Numbered from the stretch's first letter, positions 1 to 7,359 are shown. The stretch: 7,396 nucleotides of DNA from Bacillota bacterium (GCA_023399455.1 JAEWPN010000070.1:1-7396), one strand, 5' to 3'. Numbers and translations are program-made. The notes: generated by a model from the letters alone, not told the origin.

Positions 1-96
1 GATGTCCTCTTTTTTTATGTAACAGTATCTTTTAAAACTCTTTCCAAATTCATTACAACATTTCATAACGTACATATATGTTTTGTACATTTTATC

Positions 97-126
97 TTGC
101 GTTTCTATAAGTTCCGGTGTTATAAT
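97..126 (+). promoter_or_regulatory. Sigma-A promoter of the chemoreceptor gene
   Basis: A -35-like TTGCGT (97-102) is followed after 18 bases by a perfect -10 TATAAT (121-126). A TG dinucleotide one base before the -10 (118-119) makes it an extended -10 element. Transcription would start near 133, giving a leader of about 40 bases before the ATG at 175. I saw no convincing sigma-D (flagellar/chemotaxis) promoter, so the receptor looks like a housekeeping-sigma gene. The match is by eye; the -35 is only moderate. Confidence 0.7.
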
Positions 127-160
127 ACGTGACAACTTATTATACAAACGATGAAAATAA

Positions 161-166
161 AGGAGG
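161..166 (+). promoter_or_regulatory. Ribosome binding site that sets the receptor start
   Basis: A perfect AGGAGG lies 8 bases upstream of the ATG at 175. It decides the start: the earlier in-frame ATG at 151 lies upstream of this site, has no comparable site of its own, and would place eight extra residues before the membrane segment. Confidence 0.85.
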
Positions 167-174
167 ATACTATT

Positions 175-2169
175 ATGAAAAGCTTAAAACTAAAGATGCT
201 TCTAGTTTTGTTGCCAATTATTTTGTTGGCATTAGCAGTAATTTCCGGAATCGGTTACTTTTTCGCCAGGCAGGTGATTCAGAAGAACATGGACGAGATA
301 TTATCGGAAACTGCTTATTCCAGTGCCAATAAAATAGAAGGCTGGTTGAATGTACAATTACAGATTATTAACAGCAGTAAGACTACCCTGGAGGAGATGG
401 GCCTGTCTTCTGCGGATGAATTATCCTATCTTTCTGCAATTTTAGAAAGCAATCCCAACTTCTCTGATGTTTATATCGGTACAAAGGATGGTGTAATGAT
501 CGATGGATCCGGCTGGACACCCCCGGCAGATTATGATCCAAGACAACGTGATTGGTACACGCTTGGAAATGATGCTGAAACGGCTGGTTTCACCGATCCC
601 TATCTCGACCTGGTAACGAATAAATTGGTGGTATCCAGCAGCGTCCTCCTCAATGATACCTCCGGAAACTTTCGCGGTGTTCTTGCCAGTGATATCAGTT
701 TAGAGAATATCACGGAGTTTGTAAAGCAAATCACTTATGGTGAGACCGGATATGCTTATCTTGTTAACAGTATAGATGGTACTATTCTTGCACATCAGGA
801 TGACAGTATTATCAGCAAAAAGATAAGTGAATTAGAAGGCAGCGGTCTGAGTGAGCTTGAGAACAAAATCTCCAGCGGCGGATCAGAATCATCTGTCTAT
901 ACCATAGACGGCAAGAAATTAATCGCATATTTTGCCCCAGTACCCGGCACTCACTGGTCTGTGATAATTGCCGTATCTGAACAGGAAATTATGAAAAGCC
1001 TCAATCAATTATTGATAAACATTCTGATTACATTTGTTTTCGCTCTTCTTGTGATTGGAATTTCTATTGAACGTGCAACACATCAGATTGTTAAGCCGAT
1101 TCGTTCCCTCGATTCTTCCATCCGCACTATTGCCGGAGGAGATTTCACTCAGGAAATAACAAAGGCGAATCTCCTTCGGAAGGATGAAATAGGAATCATA
1201 TCTGTTGGTATTCAGCAAATGCAGGTCGCCCTCCGAAATCTGATCAACCAGGTTAAGACGGAATCCAAATATATCGAAAGTGATGTCGACCAGGTAGTAA
1301 ACAACGTCGGCATTCTATATGATAATATCGGGGATGTTTCTGCCACCACCGAAGAATTATCTGCCGGTATGGAGGAGACTGCTGCATCTTCTGAAGAAAT
1401 GTCTGCGACCGCTCAGGAAATCGAACATACTGCACAGCAGATAGCAACACGCTCTCAGGAGGGGGCAACCGAAGCGGAAGCGATTAACCGGAGAGCAAAT
1501 CAGACCAAAGATAATGTCATCGCTTCCACTCTAAAGGCAAAAGAGGCATTAACTAATACCCAGCAAAATTTGCAAGATGCCCTGAATGCTACTAAGGTTG
1601 TTAAGGAAATCGATATTCTTTCCGAATCCATTATGCAGATTACCGCGCAGACGAATCTTCTCGCTTTAAACGCCTCCATAGAAGCAGCCAGAGCCGGTGA
1701 AGCAGGAAAAGGCTTTTCGGTTGTTGCAGAAGAAATCCGGGTTCTGGCAGAACAGTCCAAGAATGCTGTTCTAAAGATCCAGGAAACTACCTCCAGGGTA
1801 ACAGGCTCTGTTGACCGCCTGTCTGAATGCGCACAAGATGTACTATCCTATATTTCTACGGATGTTGTTAATGATTATGCCGTATTGCTGGAGGTTGCAG
1901 AACACTACAGTAAGGATGCCAAATACGTGGATGAACTGGTATCAGAATTTTATTCCAGTTCCAGTGTGCTGTTATCCGCTATCCAAAACATCATAAGTGC
2001 AATCGACGGTGTTGCTATCGCTGCAAATGAAGGCGCCAAAGGGACTACAGACATTGCAAACCGGGTTTCCGATACCACTCAAAAAGCCAGTGAAGTGCAG
2101 GAAATTGTAGAAAAGACAAAAAAGAGTACTTACAGACTAATAGAAGAAATTGCAAAGTTCCAGGTATAA
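175..2169 (+). CDS. Methyl-accepting chemotaxis protein with dCache_1 sensor, predicted amino-acid receptor
   Basis: A 664-residue membrane chemoreceptor that would pass ligand binding to CheA/CheW. In order: a short basic N-terminus, TM1 (about 8-31), an extracellular dCache_1 domain (about 35-270), TM2 (about 275-298), HAMP (about 300-352), and a long coiled-coil signalling hairpin. The highly conserved tip is at about 491-514 (QTNLLALNA, then EAARAGEAGKGF). Likely adaptation sites lie in the Glu/Ala-rich stretch at about 393-409 and around ANEGAKGT at 617-624, but I cannot assign exact residues. The sensor domain holds Y120, R125, W127, Y128, Y143, D145 and D173, matching in identity and spacing the amino-acid-binding motif known from dCache_1 receptors such as PctA. 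Arms of about 150-160 residues on each side of the tip suggest the 44-heptad class (estimate). It ends in KFQV, without a C-terminal NWETF-type CheR/CheB tether. No chemotaxis genes are adjacent. Receptor class is very sure; ligand type is inference. Confidence 0.95.
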   Translation: MKSLKLKMLLVLLPIILLALAVISGIGYFFARQVIQKNMDEILSETAYSSANKIEGWLNVQLQIINSSKTTLEEMGLSSADELSYLSAILESNPNFSDVYIGTKDGVMIDGSGWTPPADYDPRQRDWYTLGNDAETAGFTDPYLDLVTNKLVVSSSVLLNDTSGNFRGVLASDISLENITEFVKQITYGETGYAYLVNSIDGTILAHQDDSIISKKISELEGSGLSELENKISSGGSESSVYTIDGKKLIAYFAPVPGTHWSVIIAVSEQEIMKSLNQLLINILITFVFALLVIGISIERATHQIVKPIRSLDSSIRTIAGGDFTQEITKANLLRKDEIGIISVGIQQMQVALRNLINQVKTESKYIESDVDQVVNNVGILYDNIGDVSATTEELSAGMEETAASSEEMSATAQEIEHTAQQIATRSQEGATEAEAINRRANQTKDNVIASTLKAKEALTNTQQNLQDALNATKVVKEIDILSESIMQITAQTNLLALNASIEAARAGEAGKGFSVVAEEIRVLAEQSKNAVLKIQETTSRVTGSVDRLSECAQDVLSYISTDVVNDYAVLLEVAEHYSKDAKYVDELVSEFYSSSSVLLSAIQNIISAIDGVAIAANEGAKGTTDIANRVSDTTQKASEVQEIVEKTKKSTYRLIEEIAKFQV

Positions 2170-2185
2170 TTCATAAATATTAAAC

Positions 2186-2224
2186 GAGAGGTCCGCAGGT
2201 GATTTTTCCACTTACTGACCTCTC
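2186..2224. terminator. Stem-loop between convergent genes, probable bidirectional terminator
   Basis: GAGAGGTC (2186-2193) pairs perfectly with GACCTCTC (2217-2224). The 23-base loop can itself pair over five positions (2197-2201 with 2209-2213, including one G-T). It lies between the stops of the receptor (+) and prfB (-). On the - strand the stem is followed by GTTTAATATTT, a modest T-rich tail that could end the secA-prfB transcript. On the + strand it is followed only by ATCGTTTG, so termination there may rely on the next hairpin. Confidence 0.65.
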
Positions 2225-2239
2225 ATCGTTTGAATGACT

Positions 2240-2260
2240 GACTCTCAGGAGTCCGTTTTT
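2240..2260 (+). terminator. Short hairpin plus T-run, probable terminator of the receptor gene
   Basis: GACTC (2240-2244), loop TCAG, GAGTC (2249-2253), then CG and a run of five T (2256-2260). The 5-bp stem is short, but this is the only T-run after a hairpin downstream of the receptor on the + strand. It overlaps the last two bases of the prfB stop codon region (2259-2261), so the two genes are packed tail to tail. Confidence 0.5.
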
Positions 2261-3384
2261 ATTGTTCTGTATTTTTCTTTCCCGTGCTTATCCATTTCAG
2301 ATATGCATTGATGAAAGGATCCAAAGCACCGTCTAACACACCGTCCGCATTGCCGGATTCTTCCTCCGTCCTATGGTCCTTTACCATCGTATAGGGCTGC
2401 AGCACGTAAGAACGTATCTGATTTCCCCATCCGATTTCTTTTACCTCGCCGCGAATACCGGAAAGCTTCTCCGCATTTTCTTCCTGTCTCAGCATATACA
2501 GCTTCGCTTTCAGCATCTGCATCGCCTTATCCTTGTTTTGGAATTGGGAGCGTTCATTTTGACACTGTACCACAATTCCGGTGGGAAGATGCGTGATACG
2601 GATTGCCGAGGAGGTCTTATTGATATGCTGACCACCCGCTCCGCTGCTTCGATAGGTGTCGATGCGAAGGTCGTCGTCATTGATTTCAATATCCATATCG
2701 TCTTCTATATCCGGCATTACATCCAGCGATACGAAAGAAGTCTGTCTCTTTCCCTGGGCGTTGAAGGGAGAGATTCTCACCAGGCGGTGAACGCCCTTCT
2801 CCGATTTCAAATAGCCATAAGCATTCTCTCCGTTGACCTGAAAGGTTACGGATTTGATTCCGGCCTCATCGCCGTCCAGATAATCCAATACGTCGATAGT
2901 AAACCCTCTTCGCTCCGCCCATCTGGTATACATTCGGTAGAGCATACCACACCAATCACAGCTCTCCGTTCCGCCGGCACCTGCATTAAGCTTTAAAATG
3001 GCGTTGTTTTTGTCATATTCGCCTGACAGAAGGGTATTGATGCGGATTAATTCGAAGGTTTCTATAAAGGAATTCAGTTCGCTGCGGATTTCCGCAGCCA
3101 TCTCCTGATCCTCTTCCTCATAGCCCATTTCAATCAGCGCGCCAATGTCCTCGTACTGGCCCTTCAGACCGTTTATCGTATCCACTATATCCTTTAGACT
3201 TTTCAGTTCCTTCATCTTGCGGTTGGAAATATCGGGTTCATCCCAAAATCCCGGAGCCTCCATTTCCCTTTCCAGCTCTTCGATTCGCCTTTGCTTATTA
3301 TCTAAGTCAAAGTGAATCCCTCACTTCCGCAAGCGGACTTTCATATGTCTGCAATTCTAATTTCATCTGATCCAATTCTACCAC
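2259..3384 (-). CDS. prfB: Peptide chain release factor 2, with programmed +1 frameshift
   Basis: RF2 recognises UAA and UGA in the ribosomal A site and triggers peptide release in the cytoplasm. The product is 374 residues if a GTG at 3384 starts translation: 25 codons in frame 0, one skipped base at an in-frame TGA (3307-3309), then 349 codons to TAA. The stop-codon-reading SPF is at 205-207 and the catalytic GGQ at 250-252, the same numbering as E. coli RF2, which supports the joined frame and start. Position 246 is Ser. The GTG is preceded directly by an in-frame TAA, so no earlier start is possible; an ATG at codon 7 is an alternative. The ribosome binding site is weak (GGTG, 8 bases before the GTG). 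The first ATG after the shift (3263) would drop 40 residues of the N-terminal domain. It lies 52 bases after secA, an arrangement also found in Bacillus subtilis, and probably shares its transcript. Level is expected to be autoregulated through the frameshift. Confidence 0.95.
3306..3321 (-). promoter_or_regulatory. RF2 programmed +1 frameshift site (CTT TGA C)
   Basis: Read on the - strand, codons 22-25 are AGG GAT TCA CTT, followed by TGA and C. CTTTGAC (3312-3306) is the classic RF2 slippery site: when RF2 is scarce the ribosome pauses at UGA and slips forward one base, reading GAC next. The AGGG begins nine bases before CTT, the same register as the Shine-Dalgarno-like stimulator in E. 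coli prfB, though the anti-Shine-Dalgarno match is shorter here (AGGGAT rather than AGGGGG). TGA is codon 26, as in E. coli. Confidence 0.95.
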
Positions 3385-3414
3385 TTAACGTTCACCACAC
3401 TTTCTCTAATTTCT

Positions 3415-3433
3415 GCCGTTTTAATCAAACGGC
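3415..3433 (-). other. Intercistronic stem-loop between secA and prfB
   Basis: A perfect 7-bp inverted repeat (GCCGTTT at 3415-3421, AAACGGC at 3427-3433) with a 5-base loop. It lies three bases after the secA stop and 30 bases before the prfB GTG. There is no T-run after it on either strand, so it is not a normal intrinsic terminator. It could protect the secA 3' end, mark a processing point, or slow read-through into prfB (inference). Confidence 0.5.
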
Positions 3434-3436
3434 GAT

Positions 3437-6001
3437 TTACTTGCGCCCGCAGCACTGCTTATACTTCTTGCCGCTTCCGCAAGGGCAGGGATCGTTGGGA
3501 TATACCTTAGCCGTCTCGCGTTTTACGGGGCCTTTCTGCAAGGTATCGTCCTTATTCGTTCCCGTTACTTTCGCAACCTGTTCTCTCTCTACCTTCTGCT
3601 CGATTCTTACATGGAACAGCAGGCGGACTGTTTCTTCCTTAATATTCTGTGTCATCTCGTCGAACATCTCGTACCCGTTGAGCTTGTATTCCACAAGAGG
3701 ATCTCTCTGTGCGTATGCCTGCAAACCTACTCCCTGGCGAAGCTGTTCCATGTCGTCGATATGATCCATCCATTTTCTATCGATTACTTTCAGTAAAATC
3801 ACGCGCTCGATTTCACGCATCGCTTCGGGATTGGGGAATTCTGTTTCTTTGCTTTCATATAATTTTACCGCTTCTTCCTTAAGCTGCTGCTTTAGGCTGT
3901 TCTTCTTCGGCTTTAATACCCTTCCCGTATTGACCGGACGAAGGGGTATCGTAGGCAGAAGCAAGGCGTTTAACTCTGCAAAATTCCAATCGCCGATATC
4001 TGCGTCGTCGCTGATACTGGTATCCACTGCATCTTCCGCAATATCGGTAATCATCTTGAAAATGGCGTCGCGCATGCTCTGTCCGCTTAATACCTGACGT
4101 CTCTCTTCGTATATGATTTCTCTCTGTTCGTTCATAACCTGATCGTATTCCAACAGGTTCTTTCTGATACCAAAGTTATTGTTCTCTATCTTCTTCTGTG
4201 CGGATTCTATCGCTTTTGTCAAAGACTTATGCTCAATTTCCTGATTCTCTGGAATTCCGAGAGCATTGAACATGCTAATCAGTCTTTCAGAGCCGAATAA
4301 CCTCATCAATTCATCATCCAGTGAAATGTAGAACTTGGATTCACCCGGATCTCCCTGACGGCCGGAACGGCCGCGAAGCTGATTATCGATACGTCTCGAT
4401 TCATGGCGCTCCGTACCTACGATCTTAAGACCGCCTGCTGCCCGCGCTTCATCGTCCAGTTTAATATCCGTACCACGTCCTGCCATGTTGGTAGCAATGG
4501 TAACCGCTCCGTGCACACCGGCATCCGCAACGATCTCCGCTTCCAGCTCGTGGAACTTGGCATTCAGCACTTTATGGGTAATTCCGCGTTTGGTCAGCAT
4601 CTTGCTTAACTCTTCCGATGCTTCGATAGTAATTGTGCCGACCAATACCGGCTGTCCCTTCTCATGAGCTGCTGCCACCGCTTCTACGATAGCGTGAAGC
4701 TTCTCTTTTCTCGTCTTATATACGGCGTCCTGCAAATCCTGCCTGATTATCGGCCTATTCGTCGGAATCTCAATAACATCCATTCCGTAAATGTCGCGAA
4801 ATTCCTTTTCCTCCGTCAATGCAGTACCTGTCATACCAGCTTTTTTCTCGAACTTATTGAAGAAATTCTGGAAGGTTATGGTAGCAAGGGTCTTACTTTC
4901 TCTCTTGACCTTTACATGCTCCTTCGCCTCAATAGCCTGATGCAGACCGTCCGAATAACGTCTTCCTGCCATAATACGTCCTGTAAATTCATCTACAATC
5001 AAGACTTGATCGTCCTTTACCACATAGTCCTGATCTCTGAACATAAGGTTATGCGCTCTGAGAGCAAGGTTAATGTTATGCTGGATTTCCAGATTGTCCG
5101 GATCAGCAAGATTTTCTATCTGAAAGAATCGTTCCACCTTGGCAACACCTTCTGCCGTCAGGTTAACGATCTTGTCCTTCTCATTGACGATGAAATCTCC
5201 CGTCTCTTCTCTCTCCACACCCATAATGGCGTCCATCTTCGTAAGGTCTGCCATATCCTCACCGCGGGTGAGCTGTCTTGCGAGAATATCGCATGCCTCG
5301 TACAACTTGGTAGACTTGCCGCTCTGACCGGAAATAATGAGAGGCGTTCTCGCTTCATCGACGAGAACGGAGTCCACCTCGTCGATAATTGCGTAGTGCA
5401 GATCACGAAGTACGAGCTGTTCTTTATATATAACCATGTTATCTCTTAAGTAATCGAAGCCGAGTTCATTATTCGTCACATACGTAATATCGCAGTTATA
5501 AGCTTCCCTGCGCTCCTCAGGCTTCATATCGTTCAAAACGACGCCGACCTTAAGTCCTAAAAATTCGTGTACCTGTCCCATCCACTCAGCATCGCGCTTC
5601 GCCAGATAGTCATTGACGGTTACCACATGTACGCCTTTTCCCGCCAAAGCCTCTAAATAAGCCGGCAATGTGGAGACCAAGGTCTTACCTTCACCGGTCT
5701 TCATCTCGGCAATGCGGCCCTGATACAGGATCATACCACCGATAAGCTGTACGCGGTAATGCTCCATATTAAGTACTCTCTTCGCTGCTTCTCTGACAGT
5801 GGCAAAAGCTTCCGGCAGAAGGTCGTCTAACGTCTCTCCGTCTTGTAAACGCTTTTTGTACTCTTTTGTCTTTTCTCTCAGTTGCTCATCAGACAACTCT
5901 CTCATAGAGGGTCTTAATTCCTCGATCTTATCTGCAATACTTTCTATTCTCTTTAATTCCCTCTCACTGTGAGTTCCAAAAACCTTATTAACAATATTCA
6001 T
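3437..6001 (-). CDS. secA: Protein translocase subunit SecA
   Basis: The ATPase motor that pushes preproteins through the SecYEG channel; cytosolic and membrane-associated. It is 854 residues, normal for the family. Walker A is MKTGEGKT (100-107), the DEAD-type Walker B is DEVD (207-210) followed by the conserved [11 protein letters not shown], and the second nucleotide-binding fold carries [11 protein letters not shown] (505-515) and [11 protein letters not shown] (544-554). The helical scaffold region is at about 735-770 ([19 protein letters not shown]). The C-terminal SEC-C zinc motif is complete: C839, C841, C850, C851, with family role in zinc, SecB or ribosome binding. ATG at 6001 is chosen because GGGAG (6009-6013) sits 7 bases upstream; an in-frame TTG at 6031 would add ten residues but lacks a good site. 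It is first in a probable secA-prfB operon. B. subtilis usually has hpf upstream of secA; here a GH18 gene takes that place. Nothing suggests damage or transfer. Confidence 0.98.
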   Translation of the reverse strand: MNIVNKVFGTHSERELKRIESIADKIEELRPSMRELSDEQLREKTKEYKKRLQDGETLDDLLPEAFATVREAAKRVLNMEHYRVQLIGGMILYQGRIAEMKTGEGKTLVSTLPAYLEALAGKGVHVVTVNDYLAKRDAEWMGQVHEFLGLKVGVVLNDMKPEERREAYNCDITYVTNNELGFDYLRDNMVIYKEQLVLRDLHYAIIDEVDSVLVDEARTPLIISGQSGKSTKLYEACDILARQLTRGEDMADLTKMDAIMGVEREETGDFIVNEKDKIVNLTAEGVAKVERFFQIENLADPDNLEIQHNINLALRAHNLMFRDQDYVVKDDQVLIVDEFTGRIMAGRRYSDGLHQAIEAKEHVKVKRESKTLATITFQNFFNKFEKKAGMTGTALTEEKEFRDIYGMDVIEIPTNRPIIRQDLQDAVYKTRKEKLHAIVEAVAAAHEKGQPVLVGTITIEASEELSKMLTKRGITHKVLNAKFHELEAEIVADAGVHGAVTIATNMAGRGTDIKLDDEARAAGGLKIVGTERHESRRIDNQLRGRSGRQGDPGESKFYISLDDELMRLFGSERLISMFNALGIPENQEIEHKSLTKAIESAQKKIENNNFGIRKNLLEYDQVMNEQREIIYEERRQVLSGQSMRDAIFKMITDIAEDAVDTSISDDADIGDWNFAELNALLLPTIPLRPVNTGRVLKPKKNSLKQQLKEEAVKLYESKETEFPNPEAMREIERVILLKVIDRKWMDHIDDMEQLRQGVGLQAYAQRDPLVEYKLNGYEMFDEMTQNIKEETVRLLFHVRIEQKVEREQVAKVTGTNKDDTLQKGPVKRETAKVYPNDPCPCGSGKKYKQCCGRK

Positions 6002-6008
6002 AGTCAAA

Positions 6009-6013
6009 CTCCC
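6009..6013 (-). promoter_or_regulatory. Ribosome binding site of secA
   Basis: GGGAG on the - strand, 7 bases before the ATG at 6001. It favours this ATG over the in-frame TTG at 6031. Confidence 0.75.
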
Positions 6014-6073
6014 ATACCATCCGGCACTCAAAACAGGGTACCTTAATATTTAATTCAAAAAAATCCACTGTTT

Positions 6074-6102
6074 ATTGTAACAGATTTAAAACTCATATTC
6101 AA
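6074..6102 (-). promoter_or_regulatory. Sigma-A promoter of the secA-prfB operon
   Basis: On the - strand, TTGAAT (6102-6097), 17-base spacer, TACAAT (6079-6074), with TG one base before the -10 (extended -10). Transcription would start near 6067, giving a leader of about 65 bases. The leader shows no recognisable riboswitch or SecM-like arrest peptide. Confidence 0.75.
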
Positions 6103-6117
6103 CTATTGTATCTGTTA
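6078..6117. repeat. 8-bp perfect inverted repeat embracing the secA -35 element
   Basis: TAACAGAT (6078-6085) and ATCTGTTA (6110-6117) are perfect reverse complements, 32 bp centre to centre, about three helical turns. The secA -35 (6097-6102) lies between the arms and the left arm overlaps the edge of the -10 by two bases. It could be an operator for a dimeric or looping regulator, or a weak 3' hairpin of the upstream GH18 transcript. In AT-rich DNA a chance repeat is also possible. Confidence 0.4.
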
Positions 6118-6119
6118 AT

Positions 6120-6131
6120 AGTTTATAAACT
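6120..6131. repeat. 12-bp perfect palindrome after the GH18 stop
   Basis: AGTTTATAAACT reads the same on both strands and starts five bases after the GH18 stop codon (on the - strand). It is AT-rich and cannot form a stable hairpin with a normal loop, and no GC-rich terminator is visible between GH18 and secA. Some GH18 transcription may therefore read into secA. Confidence 0.4.
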
Positions 6132-6136
6132 TTTTA

Positions 6137-7144
6137 TTACTTATCCAGTTGTTCGCGTAAAATCCCCGTCAGACTGCAGGTTTTATCCAGTCCATATTCC
6201 CAGTACATCATTCCGTACATATTTTTATCCTTCACGTATTCGGCTTTGTATCGCAGAGCGCGTTCGTCTTCGTAGGAAACGAACTGCTCACCATTGTACA
6301 AATAGGCGGCTTTCGCTTCCTCATCCCACATCTTCGTATAGTTCTTCTCTCCGGTTTCCAAATATTTCACTATGGTGTCGTAGGAGTGGGTCTGCCCGCC
6401 TTTCTCAGCCGGACTTCCAGGCTTCGAATTTCGGACCCCCTTCCACTCGCGGCTGTAGAAAGCAGCTCCCATTACCAGCTTTTCATAAGGTACACCGGCG
6501 GATACAAAAAGGCGGACTGCTGCGTCGCTGCTTGCTCCTTCTCCTGCACCGGAATACAAGCCCGCATGGTGCCCTGTCACGCTGTCCCACTCACCGTACA
6601 AGTCATAGGTCATAAGCTGCACGTAATCCAAAATATCCGCTGCTTCCTTCATCTGTGTATGTTCCACATAGAAGCCCAGCGCCCCTGCGGCAATGGAAAG
6701 CAGTTTATATTCTGTAAAAGCGTCCAGTCTGCTCCTCAGTGCTTTCAGCAACAGGGTGAAGTTCTCCTTATCCTCGGGAATCGCACGGATCCCTGCTTTA
6801 TCGGAACAAGGATATTCCCAGTCGATATCGATTCCGTCGAAGCCGTATTCCTCCGTAAGACGTGCCGCAGATTCGGCAAATTTTGCCCGCCCTTCCTTCG
6901 TTTCCGCGGCCTGAGAAAATCCATCCGCTGCCCAGCCGCCTACGGACAGTACGACCTTAAGCTTCGGATTTATCGCTTTTAGCCTTGCGATATCTCTCTT
7001 TCCATGCTTTTCCTTCCAGTAAACCTCACCGTTCTTAATTAAGCCAAAGGCTATATTCACTCCATCCAGCGCTCCGATGTCCTCAGCCGTCATATCTCCC
7101 AAACTCTTTGTAAAGCAGTATCCAATTAATTTTTTAGTTTTCAT
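6137..7144 (-). CDS. Glycoside hydrolase family 18 protein, chitinase-like, no signal peptide
   Basis: A 335-residue TIM-barrel hydrolase predicted to cleave beta-1,4 bonds next to N-acetylglucosamine by substrate-assisted catalysis. The first strand is LIGYCF (6-11). The SxGG motif is S67-V-G-G70 followed by W71. The catalytic DxxDxDxE is complete: D103, D106, D108 and the acid E110, followed by YP. QLMTYD is at 176-181 (Y180, D181, family substrate contacts) and the closing aromatic is W315 in MMYWEYG. The segment at about 230-305 between late strands may be a small insertion domain. There is no signal peptide, membrane segment, LysM, SLH or carbohydrate-binding module, so the enzyme is probably cytosolic and acts on imported oligosaccharides; this is inference, and a spore or wall role is an alternative. 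ATG at 7144 has AGGAG 7 bases upstream. It is transcribed in the same direction as secA, 135 bases ahead, with separate promoters. Family sure; substrate unknown. Confidence 0.92.
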   Translation of the reverse strand: MKTKKLIGYCFTKSLGDMTAEDIGALDGVNIAFGLIKNGEVYWKEKHGKRDIARLKAINPKLKVVLSVGGWAADGFSQAAETKEGRAKFAESAARLTEEYGFDGIDIDWEYPCSDKAGIRAIPEDKENFTLLLKALRSRLDAFTEYKLLSIAAGALGFYVEHTQMKEAADILDYVQLMTYDLYGEWDSVTGHHAGLYSGAGEGASSDAAVRLFVSAGVPYEKLVMGAAFYSREWKGVRNSKPGSPAEKGGQTHSYDTIVKYLETGEKNYTKMWDEEAKAAYLYNGEQFVSYEDERALRYKAEYVKDKNMYGMMYWEYGLDKTCSLTGILREQLDK

Positions 7145-7151
7145 CTTTTCT

Positions 7152-7156
7152 CTCCT
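7152..7156 (-). promoter_or_regulatory. Ribosome binding site of the GH18 gene
   Basis: AGGAG on the - strand, 7 bases before the ATG at 7144; supports this start. Confidence 0.8.
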
Positions 7157-7208
7157 ACGATTTCCAAATGTTTATATGGGTTGCCGTGAAACTCTCTATA
7201 TCTCCTTA

Positions 7209-7236
7209 TTTATATATATCTATATTCAAAAGTCAA
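7209..7236 (-). promoter_or_regulatory. Probable sigma-A promoter of the GH18 gene
   Basis: On the - strand, TTGACT (7236-7231), 16-base spacer, TATAAA (7214-7209). Transcription would start near 7202, about 58 bases before the ATG. The -10 sits inside an alternating TA run (7211-7218), so its exact position is uncertain. It is divergent from the promoter at 7281-7309, with 44 bases between the two -35 elements. Confidence 0.6.
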
Positions 7237-7280
7237 TGTATTATCTTGGCACTTTTTGTATTTCTTCCCGTTTACGTGCC

Positions 7281-7309
7281 TTGACCTTAAACATAAGAAG
7301 TGTTATTAT
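7281..7309 (+). promoter_or_regulatory. Sigma-A promoter of the right-edge gene
   Basis: TTGACC (7281-7286), 17-base spacer, TATTAT (7304-7309), with TG one base before the -10 (7301-7302). Start near 7316, giving a leader of about 44 bases before the ATG at 7360. This is one of the best promoter matches in the window. Confidence 0.75.
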
Positions 7310-7317
7310 TTTAACGA
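7300..7317 (+). promoter_or_regulatory. Possible Rex (redox repressor) operator
   Basis: The 18 bases 7300-7317 match the Rex consensus TTGTTAA-N4-TTAACAA at 11 of 14 fixed positions; both core halves are present as GTTA and TTAAC. The site covers the -10 and the predicted start point, where a repressor would block transcription. Rex senses the NADH/NAD+ ratio and controls fermentation genes in Clostridia. The region is AT-rich, so a chance match is possible. Confidence 0.35.
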
Positions 7318-7346
7318 TTAGATATGTCTTAGATAAATTAAAATAT

Positions 7347-7352
7347 GAGGTG
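7347..7352 (+). promoter_or_regulatory. Ribosome binding site of the right-edge gene
   Basis: GAGGTG lies 7 bases before the ATG at 7360, a good match that supports a real gene start so close to the window edge. Confidence 0.7.
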
Positions 7353-7359
7353 TGAACAA

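Noticed and set aside
8..16. T-run at the left edge as the tail of a terminator
   Set aside because: Any stem would lie outside the window, so it cannot be supported.
151..174. Earlier in-frame ATG for the chemoreceptor
   Set aside because: The perfect AGGAGG at 161-166 lies downstream of it and correctly spaced from the ATG at 175.
2373..2996. 207-codon open frame on the + strand opposite prfB
   Set aside because: It lies fully antisense to conserved prfB codons, has no family resemblance, and no ribosome binding site was seen.
3263..3263. ATG as the start of prfB
   Set aside because: It would remove 40 conserved residues; the upstream coding sequence with CTT TGA C and the E. coli-like motif numbering show the frameshifted start.
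4664..5449. 261-codon open frame on the + strand opposite secA
   Set aside because: Antisense to the conserved SecA motor; composition looks like reverse-strand codon noise, with no motif or start signal.
6002..6031. In-frame TTG start giving SecA ten more residues
   Set aside because: No ribosome binding site in front; the ATG at 6001 has GGGAG at 7 bases and gives the usual SecA N-terminus.
6386..6982. 198-codon open frame on the + strand opposite the GH18 gene
   Set aside because: Antisense to the GH18 catalytic core, Cys-rich random-looking product, no supporting signals.
7208..7225. Alternating TA stretch as a microsatellite or repeat element
   Set aside because: Too short, and explained as an AT-rich promoter -10 region.
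7077..7355. 92-codon open frame on the + strand across the GH18 start and intergenic region
   Set aside because: It overlaps the GH18 start and both promoters; no ribosome binding site; repetitive Tyr/Ile from the TA-rich promoter DNA.
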